Assembly: GCA_022968985.1 (NCBI GenBank)
Contig: JALJPK010000021.1
Span: 1-48,817 of the forward strand
Direction: 5' to 3'
DNA: 48,817 bases
Source: Pseudomonadales bacterium
Lineage (GTDB): Bacteria; Pseudomonadota; Gammaproteobacteria; Pseudomonadales; Natronospirillaceae
Under the pieces are notes generated by a model. It saw only the letters and a list, made by a program, of their open reading frames with translations, ran no database searches and had not been told where the DNA came from. The position numbers and the translations under genes are program-made. Below, piece by piece: positions 8,101 through 16,100 of this stretch; positions within the stretch are counted from its first letter, which is position 1; every line of letters begins with the position of its first letter.

Positions 8101-9640
8101 TCCTACAATCGATTCAATTACTTACGAAGATACTTTCCAAGAACTTGAGTTAGTAGTAGTGAGCAGCACTGCAAGTGATGCCGATGGTACTTTTACCTAT
8201 GCCTGGACTCAATCAGACAGTGACTTAAATCAAGTTAACCTTCCTGACAACCAATCTGATTTTTCATTCTTTTCTGTTGAACAATTAGGGCAAGATCTTG
8301 ATTATCACTTTACTTTGACAGTAACCGATAACGAAGGTATTGCAGTTTCGCAATCAATTGTTATTCATATCATGGATATCAATAGACCAGCGGTTATATC
8401 ATTAACAAGTGACAATGGAAGTTATACAGTAAAAGGACTTGAAACATTTTTCTTTACTGAAAATTATGTTGATTTCAAGAATCCAAATGACACTGTTAAC
8501 AAACACGGAAAGAGAAGTCTTGTACAAATTGACGGTACTGACATAGATTTGATAGCACGAGATCAAGGCTTAGTAACTTGGAGATTTGAGGCACCAGATG
8601 TAATATCAGACACAATTGTCATTCGTTTTACCTACACAGATTACGAGGAAGGTGAAGAAGCTTACATCGTACAGGAATATATCGAAGTAACAGTGCTTGA
8701 TCGTTTCCCAGCATTAACCACGCAAACAGCATTAACAGTTGATGAAAAAGCAGCGGTAAATATGACGGTTGCTGTTGAATTAAGAGACATGGTTGACACT
8801 GCCACTATTCAATGGACACAATTGGACTCTGATTATCCTGTTGTTTTGTCAAACTCTACCGATAACACCACTTCATTTACAGCGCCTACCGTGCCTGAAA
8901 ATACTGATTTAGTATTCGAAGTTGAAGTCACAAGCTCAACGGGCAGTGTGACCACAGAAACTGTGACAGTGACTATATTAAACCTAACCCCTACACCTGT
9001 AGCTAATTTTATAACAACACTAACCGGTGAATTGTATTTTGATGCTGAGGATTCATATACTTATCCTGAGCGTTCAATTTTAAGCTATCAATGGATATTA
9101 AAAGACGGTGATGACGTGAGAACCATTCATACATCCATGCAACCTGATGAGTCTAGTATCGATCTATTTGAGCTTTGTATATGCACAGATACAACTAAAC
9201 AGTGGACATTAGAATTGCGTGCAACTGACGATTCAGGATCAACGTTTACAAGTGAGAGTATAATAACGGTTCCTGTGTTATTAGTTGAATTTAATGATTC
9301 GTTTGTTGAATTCCCTCGCTTCAGAAACTGGTATGAATCTCTTAACAAGGTATATGAACTAACCCTTAATACAGACCAACAAATCAATTTGGACTATATC
9401 GCAGAAGGTTATAGTGAGTATTTCTTTCTTCTAGATTCAAACGGTGACAGAATAGTTACTAGTTCTAATTATAATGGCGCAGGAAAAGCCAGCATAGTTA
9501 AGTACTTACAAGCTGGAACCTATTATATTTCTTTAACAGGTAATGCTGGTGATACTAATTTTGATTACACCTTAAATGTTTATACAACCGACATTATTAA
9601 TGCAACTATTGTTGAGTCGTCAGTTGATGCTTATAAATAG
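5132..9640 (+). CDS. Giant REJ/PKD-repeat surface lipoprotein with C-terminal PPC-like domain
   Basis: A 1502-aa lipoprotein with signal MIAFKKLGLVSALALSAC; the lipobox LSAC puts the lipidated Cys at 18. A Thr/Asp-rich linker follows (SDTSPDTDTNT). The body is a run of about twelve Ig-like repeats of roughly 95 residues built on the pattern NAG-D-TGDN-VTVTGSA-D-DGSVAS-WTQT-G, then LTNADM, SFDAP, DETF-F and SVTDN. This matches REJ/PKD-type beta-sandwich repeats of surface proteins in marine gammaproteobacteria. The early repeats (~145-700) are nearly uniform; later ones diverge. The last ~100 residues (NKVYELTLNTDQQINL through AGTYYISLTG) form a PPC-like domain. No catalytic motif was found. 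The likely role is adhesion or polysaccharide contact on the outer membrane, inferred from architecture. A terminator hairpin follows. Confidence 0.85.
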   Translation: MIAFKKLGLVSALALSACGGSDTSPDTDTNTISNTATDTQTAITPTISIGDDFTVNEKELVKLIALISDFEGESQEYTWTQTSGTTVILDESVAGELSFAAPDVSETETLTFEVSVSAADGTVYTDTISVEIKFTEEVPNNVAPIVSAGEDFTSGDNITVTVTGSSEDSDGSVDSILWTQTAGSTVTLSNADMNVFSFDAPVVTEDETFSFELSATDNSGDTSTDSVDVLVSHTNIAPTVDAGNNINSADNTTVELTGSVMDADGSIASMVWTQISGSAVILTNADMVSASFVAPITSGDETFIFELSATDSDGETNTDSVTVFISHNNIFPTANAGDDFTTGDNQSVTVTGSADDTDGSVASIVWTQTAGSTVVLTNADLVAFSFDAPVVVTDETFGFQISVTDNQGDVSTDTVDVVITHTNVAPIADAGDNIPSSDDTTVTLNGMASDSDGSVASILWTQTSGTILPLTDTSILTPSFDVPVISGDKSYIFELSVTDNDGEITTDSVTVFVSHGNIPPTANAGDAFTTGDNTTVTVNGSADDIDGSVTSIAWTLTSGQTITLINADMATFSFDAPTVTTDETFSFTMSVTDNSGSITTDTVDVSVTHTNLIPTVNAGSDITSGDAINITVTGSASDADGSIVSYAWAQTLGQSVVLTNANMASFSFDAPSNLSDQTLTFELTATDDAGEMVKDSVNVNLTHTNVAPTIVLTNMSVGEGTLVLINSDVYDLENSIASYQWTQLTGDTLALTNQNTASLAFTAPLTVTLDVYQFSLTVTDSDNATTVETVNVTVNPNNQVPVISITGGISVDELSTISLSSTATDDRDLSELTYVWSANNDAVLTGETTATVNITAPIVAAQTDMVITLAVTDLDGDTTTKQHTITILPIDSNPTAMANIDQSVVEQTLVTLNGSGSDFDGDIVSYAWTLVSGSAVVLSNSTLMNPTFDAPTVLLGSTEELVFDLVVTDNEGLSSEADSVTITVTPVNLDPTIDSITYEDTFQELELVVVSSTASDADGTFTYAWTQSDSDLNQVNLPDNQSDFSFFSVEQLGQDLDYHFTLTVTDNEGIAVSQSIVIHIMDINRPAVISLTSDNGSYTVKGLETFFFTENYVDFKNPNDTVNKHGKRSLVQIDGTDIDLIARDQGLVTWRFEAPDVISDTIVIRFTYTDYEEGEEAYIVQEYIEVTVLDRFPALTTQTALTVDEKAAVNMTVAVELRDMVDTATIQWTQLDSDYPVVLSNSTDNTTSFTAPTVPENTDLVFEVEVTSSTGSVTTETVTVTILNLTPTPVANFITTLTGELYFDAEDSYTYPERSILSYQWILKDGDDVRTIHTSMQPDESSIDLFELCICTDTTKQWTLELRATDDSGSTFTSESIITVPVLLVEFNDSFVEFPRFRNWYESLNKVYELTLNTDQQINLDYIAEGYSEYFFLLDSNGDRIVTSSNYNGAGKASIVKYLQAGTYYISLTGNAGDTNFDYTLNVYTTDIINATIVESSVDAYK

Positions 9641-9682
9641 TTAATAGTTAATAGTTAATAGTTAATAGTTAATAGTTAATAG
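9641..9682. repeat. TTAATAG x6 heptamer array
   Basis: Six perfect head-to-tail copies start on the base after the stop codon of the giant lipoprotein gene, between it and its terminator. There are no spacers, so this is a microsatellite-like tract and not a CRISPR. Confidence 0.95.
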
Positions 9683-9701
9683 TTAATTAAATTTTAAACT
9701 T

Positions 9702-9733
9702 AAAAAAACCAGATTTTATATCTGGTTTTTTTT
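9702..9733 (+). terminator. Rho-independent terminator of the giant lipoprotein gene
   Basis: A stem of AACCAGA and TCTGGTT around the loop TTTATA, preceded by an A run and followed by eight Ts. This is a classic intrinsic terminator about 60 bp after the stop codon; the A-tract could let it work in both directions. Confidence 0.9.
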
Positions 9734-10229
9734 GCTTTAAATTTGGAGGTAAGATCTCATTAAAGCAGCAAATTAATACAGGCAATTATGCTGTCGATCA
9801 AAATTATGTCAGCTTTGTACCTTTATTTATTTTTTATGTTGAATATTTTTTATTGAAATTGTCATTTATTAAATATCGATCTTTTTATATAAAAGTAGAT
9901 TATTAAAATACAATTAAAAAAAACAGTAAAATATACAAAGGACTACCCTAAGTTGGGTTGTCTTATAGATTGGATCGAAATCCCTTATTAAATCTTCATT
10001 TCACTTACCGGGTAGAAACATTAATCTTGAAAACGAGCAAGTGCTTTTGAATTTAAGAAATTAACTTTTTAGATTGTGTATAAACAACTATACGATGAGT
10101 TGAATAAATATATGATTTTGTTAAAACCAAAACAAAACAAAGTATAAATTTAGCAGTTGTAATTGCGGAATTTGGAACCCCTGTTTTAACAAAAAATGGA
10201 TAGATATAGCCCAGTTAAGTGGATTAAAT
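9734..10229. other. Intergenic stretch between convergent genes
   Basis: About 500 bp of AT-rich sequence between the giant lipoprotein terminator and the 3' end of the MHYT kinase. I see no ORF with family features, no RNA gene and no strong hairpin. Confidence 0.5.
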
Positions 10230-12746
10230 TTACAGGTCAACGTGCCCTTGATTATTAAGCCATTTTGTAAGCTTAGTTTTTAATATTTCTACGTCGATAG
10301 GTTTAGCTAAATAGTCATTCATGCCTGCTGCAAAACACTTTTTATCATCGCCAATCATTGCGTTAGCGGTTAAGGCAATAATTGGAATATCTTTATAATT
10401 TTCCCCTGCTTGACCCAAACGAATTTGCTTAGTTGCTTCAAATCCATCCATAATTGGCATTAGGCAGTCCATTAATACCAAAACAAAAGGCTCATCTATT
10501 GCAGTATTGCCTAGAATAAACAATGCTTCTTGACCGTCCTTGGCTGTCGTAACGTTTATACCAATTTCTTCAAGTATTAACGAAGCTATTAATGTATTAA
10601 CGTGGTTGTCTTCCACTAACAATACCTTAATATTGTCGGACAACTTAAAAAGTTGAGTTATGTTTTCATCGTTATTTGTATCGTTATTTGTATCGTTATT
10701 TGTATCGTTGTTTTCTAATTCACTTTTTTCATGTGAAAATGAAGATAAATATTGATGGGTTATCATGGGTTGAGCGTTGTCAGTAAGTTTGGAATCTGAC
10801 TTTATGATGGCTATTGCGTCTAATATATCGCTTCCGGTGACGGGTTTTGCAAAATAAGCACTAAAACCTAAATCTGCAAAATACTGCTTGTCACCGCGTA
10901 ACGACATCGAAGTCATCATTACCATGGGTAATTCACTAAAACGTTTGTCGTTTTTTAATTCTTTGGCAAAGTCGGCGCCATCCATTCCGGGCATCTGCAT
11001 ATCAACAAAAATCACATCAAATAAAGGCTGCTTATTTTCAAAACGCTGTTGCAGTTTTAATAATGCAACAGGGGCACTGGCAGCAACTTCTGCGTAACCT
11101 CCCCAGTGCTCCAGCTGCCCTTTTAATACCTCTCTATTGGTGGCGTTGTCATCTATTATTAATAACGATAATTTGTCGACATCAACATGGGGTATTACCT
11201 TTTCTGATTGATTACTTTTTGACAAATTGATAGTGAATTTAAAACAACTGCCTTCATTTGGAGTACTGGTTACCAAAATCGAACCTTGCATTAATTCACA
11301 TAATTGTTTGGCAATGGATAAACCTAGTCCTGTACCACCATATTTTCGAGTGGTGGAAGCGTCAACTTGAGTGAAAAGTTGAAAAAGATTTTTAATGGCT
11401 GCCTCAGGAATACCAATACCACTATCTTGTACTGAACAATTAAAGATTAATTCTGAATTTTCATCCTCTATTAACTCAGCTGTAATTGTAATGTCACCTT
11501 TTTCAGTGAACTTTATGGCGTTAGAGACTAAATTAGTGATAATTTGGCGAATACGATCCGGGTCGCCTCTCACCATTGACTGTTCAATACGAGTAATATC
11601 AAGAATAATTTCCAAACCTTTGCTTTCAACTTGTAAGGCAACGGATTGAGTATATTCAATTAATAAACTTCGTAGATCAAAATGTAAGTTTTCTAAATTA
11701 ATTTTTCCCGCTTCTACCTTGGAAAAATCCAAAATATCATTTAATAAAAATAATAATGACTTGGCGCTAGAGCGTGCAATTTCAGCTTTGTATAATTGAT
11801 TATCATTGAGATCGGATTTAATCAATAAATCCAACATACCTAATACCCCATTCATTGGGGTGCGAATTTCATGGCTCATGCTGGCTAAGAATTCGGCTTT
11901 TGCCTTAGTGGATGACTCTGCATCTGATTTGGCTAATTTAAGTTTGATAAACATTTTATGGATAACGTTGGAAATCACCGCTAATAGGGATAAAAAAACT
12001 GTTGAAGCAATTAATATAACACTCAACATTGCGTGAGACGTACTTGCATGTGTATGTTCAAGATTGTCTACTTCTAAAAAAGAAGAAGCTTGCATTCCCA
12101 TATAATGCATACCTGTGATGGCGGCACCAACCAAAGCAGATGAGAGTAGAATTTTGTGGTTTTGTTTGTTTTGTTTGTTTTGTTTGTTTTGTTTGCTGTA
12201 AGAGAGGTTATTAAATTTTCCGAAATACAAAGCAATTATCGCTAATACCACGGCTACAATAATAGAAAGCAGAAAAAGCCAAGGATTATAAACTAAGTTA
12301 AAATCGCCAACCATTGCCTCCATGCCCATATAATGCATGATACCAATACCGGCACCTAAGACAATACCTGCCCCGATAAGATACCAAACAGTATAATTAT
12401 CACGTTCAATAAAATACAGGGCAACGTAACTGGCCCCAATAGCAGGCAGTACAGATAACGCGGTTAGCAGCAGATTATGGTGAACCGCTACTGGTAATGA
12501 AAATGCCAACATACCAATAAAATGCATGGACCATACAGCACAACCCATAGCCAAAGCACCACCAAAATGCCAAAAGGACTTAGCAGTAGAAGACTCAACA
12601 TGGCGCATTGAAGGGATTGTAGATAAACCCGCATAGGCTCCAATCCAAGCAACCATGTATGAGGCAAATACAATAAAATAATTGTAATCAGTATTTAATG
12701 TGAGTAATAAAGCGGTATTGTTATCTAAAAATTCTAAACCAAACAT
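10230..12746 (-). CDS. MHYT-domain hybrid sensor histidine kinase with two receiver domains
   Basis: 838 aa from the ATG at 12746. The N-terminal ~265 residues are a multi-pass membrane MHYT sensor: SMHFIGM, IMHYMGM and GMHYMGM are the three signature repeats, thought to bind a metal and sense a gas or redox ligand. A HisKA domain follows (SHEIRTP, phospho-His ~292), then HATPase_c with N box (NLVSNAIKF), DSGIGIP and GGTGLGL. Two receivers follow, with phospho-acceptors near Asp582 (FVDMQMPGMDG) and Asp760 (LMDCLMPIMDG). No HPt domain is present, so a separate phosphotransfer protein is expected. Two low-complexity stretches come from tandem DNA repeats: KQN x4 in a membrane-loop region and NDTN units before REC2. 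An in-frame GTG at 12776 is an alternative start. It closely resembles the broken kinase at 29932-32963. Confidence 0.92.
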   Translation of the reverse strand: MFGLEFLDNNTALLLTLNTDYNYFIVFASYMVAWIGAYAGLSTIPSMRHVESSTAKSFWHFGGALAMGCAVWSMHFIGMLAFSLPVAVHHNLLLTALSVLPAIGASYVALYFIERDNYTVWYLIGAGIVLGAGIGIMHYMGMEAMVGDFNLVYNPWLFLLSIIVAVVLAIIALYFGKFNNLSYSKQNKQNKQNKQNHKILLSSALVGAAITGMHYMGMQASSFLEVDNLEHTHASTSHAMLSVILIASTVFLSLLAVISNVIHKMFIKLKLAKSDAESSTKAKAEFLASMSHEIRTPMNGVLGMLDLLIKSDLNDNQLYKAEIARSSAKSLLFLLNDILDFSKVEAGKINLENLHFDLRSLLIEYTQSVALQVESKGLEIILDITRIEQSMVRGDPDRIRQIITNLVSNAIKFTEKGDITITAELIEDENSELIFNCSVQDSGIGIPEAAIKNLFQLFTQVDASTTRKYGGTGLGLSIAKQLCELMQGSILVTSTPNEGSCFKFTINLSKSNQSEKVIPHVDVDKLSLLIIDDNATNREVLKGQLEHWGGYAEVAASAPVALLKLQQRFENKQPLFDVIFVDMQMPGMDGADFAKELKNDKRFSELPMVMMTSMSLRGDKQYFADLGFSAYFAKPVTGSDILDAIAIIKSDSKLTDNAQPMITHQYLSSFSHEKSELENNDTNNDTNNDTNNDENITQLFKLSDNIKVLLVEDNHVNTLIASLILEEIGINVTTAKDGQEALFILGNTAIDEPFVLVLMDCLMPIMDGFEATKQIRLGQAGENYKDIPIIALTANAMIGDDKKCFAAGMNDYLAKPIDVEILKTKLTKWLNNQGHVDL
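10669..10704. repeat. TCGTTATTTGTA x3, in-frame 12-bp repeat in the MHYT kinase
   Basis: Three perfect 12-bp units plus a partial fourth encode the NNDT linker repeats between REC1 and REC2. Copy-number change keeps the frame and only alters linker length. Confidence 0.9.
12161..12196. repeat. TTTGTTTGT x4, in-frame 9-bp repeat in the MHYT kinase
   Basis: Four copies (the last with one change) encode the KQNKQNKQNKQN loop between MHYT membrane segments. The unit is a multiple of three, so variation would change loop length without a frameshift. Confidence 0.9.
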
Positions 12747-12776
12747 ATTTGAGATTCTCAATATTAGAACTTGCAC

Positions 12777-13133
12777 TAATTATGAGCATAGATGCATTTG
12801 AGTATTTAACCATTCAAATATTATGTTATTGGTTAATTATGCATACTATGTTGTTATTCAGAGACGTTAAAAAAACGGATTTTGAATCGTACTGATTACT
12901 CATCTAAGGGGTAAGTTAGATCTTGCTATAATAACCAAAAATACTTTACTGCAAGTATTAATACGCAGCTTACGATCAGAAATTTCAACTCAACTAAAAG
13001 CAGTGACAATAAACAGCCACCCAGAAATTTAAAGGGTAACTTAATTAAAATTGTGCTATAAAACAGTATTAAATTTTATGTAAAATTCTACTTAAAATAC
13101 AATTCTATAAACATATGGAGATAATTCAAAACC
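12777..13133. other. Divergent intergenic region, kinase / GH6 lipoprotein
   Basis: About 360 bp between two divergent genes, so it should hold both promoters. GGAG about 13 nt before the ATG at 13134 is the likely ribosome site. I could not name a specific operator or a confident -35/-10 pair. Confidence 0.5.
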
Positions 13134-16100
13134 ATGAAAAAAATGATAAAACTAATAAAACTAACATTATTGCTTAGTCTGTTAACCACTTTGATTGCCT
13201 GTGGCGAAGATAAGGCTCCTTCAAATAACAATCCACTTACTGTACCTGATACTGAAGACATTCAAGACAATTCAACAACTACAACTACAATTGTTGAGTC
13301 TTTTGATTTGACTGATCAATCAAACTTTGAAATAAATAACACATTTTCTAATTCAGAACAGACTGCGTTATATGAACTGTATAGCCCTACCGCAGCGACG
13401 TTAACCGTTAATGTGAGCTCATCTACAGCTGAAATTAATATTAAATTGTTGGATGACAAGCAAAGTTTTATTGTAAACAGTGTAGTAGATGGTGATTCTG
13501 CCACTTTGATTGTTGAGCTGCAGGCAGGTCAAACCTATTACATTTTAGTAAATGGTGATAACACCTTACAAAATGTTGAATATGTGCTTAATCTTGAAAT
13601 GTCGAATATTCCAGATAACATCACATTCGTTGAAACAGACCCGGTAACAGGTGCGGATTATTCGCCGGTTGTGGAGGCGGGGAATAACATTGACACCTTA
13701 ACAGGCCAGAGTGTTTTATTAGTGGGTTCGGCAACTGATCTTGATTCGTTGCCAGGTGAATTAACTTACACGTGGAATATAAACGGCCAAAATTATCAAG
13801 GTAGCACTGTGAATATTGTGATGAATACTGCAGGTAATTATCATGTCAGATTAACTGTTTATGACGGATTTAACTATTCATTTGATAACATGAGCTTAAA
13901 TGTTACGGATCTTGTGCTTAACACTGCACCTACTGCGAATCCACAGCAAGTTGGTGATCTATTAATTGCGAACGCTTATGATCCAGATGGTGATAACTTA
14001 GATTACAAGTGGAAAATTGGTTCAACGATATTAGGCGCAAATGCTTATTATGATATCACTGACGCGCCAGCAGTCTTTACAGGGTCACAAGTTGTAACTC
14101 TTGAAATAAGTGATGCTACTACAACGTTTTATTTTCAAATGTCGGACATTGATTTTGGGGCTGATAGTTCCAATACCCCCCCTGTTATCAGTGCTATTAA
14201 TAGTGTAACAGCCACAATCGCTGTGCCGTTTACATTATCTGGTTTTGCAACCGATGCTGATATTCCCGCTCAAAACTTAATATATAGCTGGCAAATTAAT
14301 GGCATAATTTATAATGGCGCAAACGTAAATGTTGTTCTTAATGTAGTAGGTGAGTATATAGCCATCTTTACAGTTTCTGATGGGGAGGATACTGTCAATT
14401 ATACAATTTTAGTGACAGTGGGAGATGCTGTAATACAAAATACTGCACCCATCGTTGATATATTTCAAAGTGGTGACCTATTATACGCTATTGCAGCCGA
14501 TGTCGATTCAGATGCACTGACTTATGTTTGGAAAGTGGAATCATTAGTTGTGGGCACTTCTTCTACTTTTGACATCAATAACGCACCCTCATCTATAACA
14601 GGTAATCAAGTGGTTCAATTAGATGTCAGTGATGGTTTTGATGTAACCACTGTTTTTATTAATGACATTGATTTTGGTACGGTTCCAACAAATCAAGCCC
14701 CTGTTGTAAATGCTGGTAGCAATATTAACGCTACTGTCGGTGTTGTTTTTATATTATCTGGTTCAGCAACGGATGCGGATACTCCCGCTCAAAACTTAAG
14801 TTATAACTGGGAAATTAATGGCCAAACTTATAATGGTGCAACCGTTACTGTTGTAATAAATTCAGTAGGTGAGTATACAGCCGCCTTTATAGTTTCTGAT
14901 GGGGAGTATATTGTCACTGACGAAATTGCAGTGACAGTGGAAGATGTTATACAAAATACTGCACCCAGCGCTGAAATAATTCAAAGTGGGGATCTATTAT
15001 TCGCTATCGCCACTGATGTCGATTTTGATTCACTGACTTATGTTTGGACAGTGGAATCATTAGTTGTGGGCACTTCTTCTATTTTTGACCTCAATAACAC
15101 ACCATCTTCTATAACAGGAAATCAAGTGGTTCAATTAGACGTCAGTGATGGTTTTGATATAACCACTGTTTTTATTAGTGACATTGATTTTGGTACGGCT
15201 CCTACCAATCAAACTCCTGTTGTAATTTCTATTGATTTAATTTCTACAAACTTAGTGGTTACTGCAACTGATGATCAGTCAGTTTCTGCTTTAACTTATT
15301 CTTGGACTGTAGCGAATGTTCCTGTTGTTGCCACCGGGTCAATAATTGTTGCTCCAAGTGTCACGGGTTATCAACTTGTGACTGTAATTGCGACGGATGC
15401 TTCTGGTTTAAGTAGCGCAACCTATCAAACAGTCATTGATTTTGGTGAGGAAGGGGTTGATCCAACTAATACTGCACCAACAATTACATTAGCAGTTGTG
15501 TCAAACAATTTATTAATTGCTATTGCAGCTGATAATGAAACTTCTGTTTTGTCGTACACTTGGAAGGTTGGTTCAACTACAATTGGCACTGGTACACCTT
15601 TGCCATTGTCAGCGGTAAATTCAGTTAATGGTATACAAAATGTAACTTTAGTCGTTTCTGATGGTTCATTATCTGTTACAACAATTGTAGTTAATGTTGA
15701 TTTTGGTACAGGGCCTGTAGTTGACCCTAGTAATCTAGCTCCAGTTATAACTTCTGCTGCATTAATTGGTTCAAACTTAGTTGCAGTAGCAACAGACGAC
15801 CAATCAACAGCAAACCTAACTTACACTTGGACAATTGCTGGTACTCCAGCGGCTACTTCAGGCGCAACAATAGCAGCGCCTTCAGGTTTAACGGGTTCTA
15901 AAGTAGTTGTAGTAACTGTTACTGATGCGGGTGGTTTATATGACACAGAAACGTTTACAGCTAATTTCGGTGGTGGTACTGGCCCTGTAGTAGTTGACCT
16001 AACAGATCCTGCCATTATTATTATTGATGCATACAATGGTGATATTGCTTTAGATCAGCAAGTAATTGGTAATACAAGTGCTTCGTTACAAACTGCCGGT

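Noticed and set aside
9641..9682. Heptamer array as a CRISPR or integron-like array
   Set aside because: Units are contiguous with no spacers and too short; the same applies to 27040-27088.
15821..16036. Antisense ORFs within the large repeat lipoproteins
   Set aside because: They mirror the repetitive Thr/Val-rich coding pattern on the other strand; no starts with ribosome sites.
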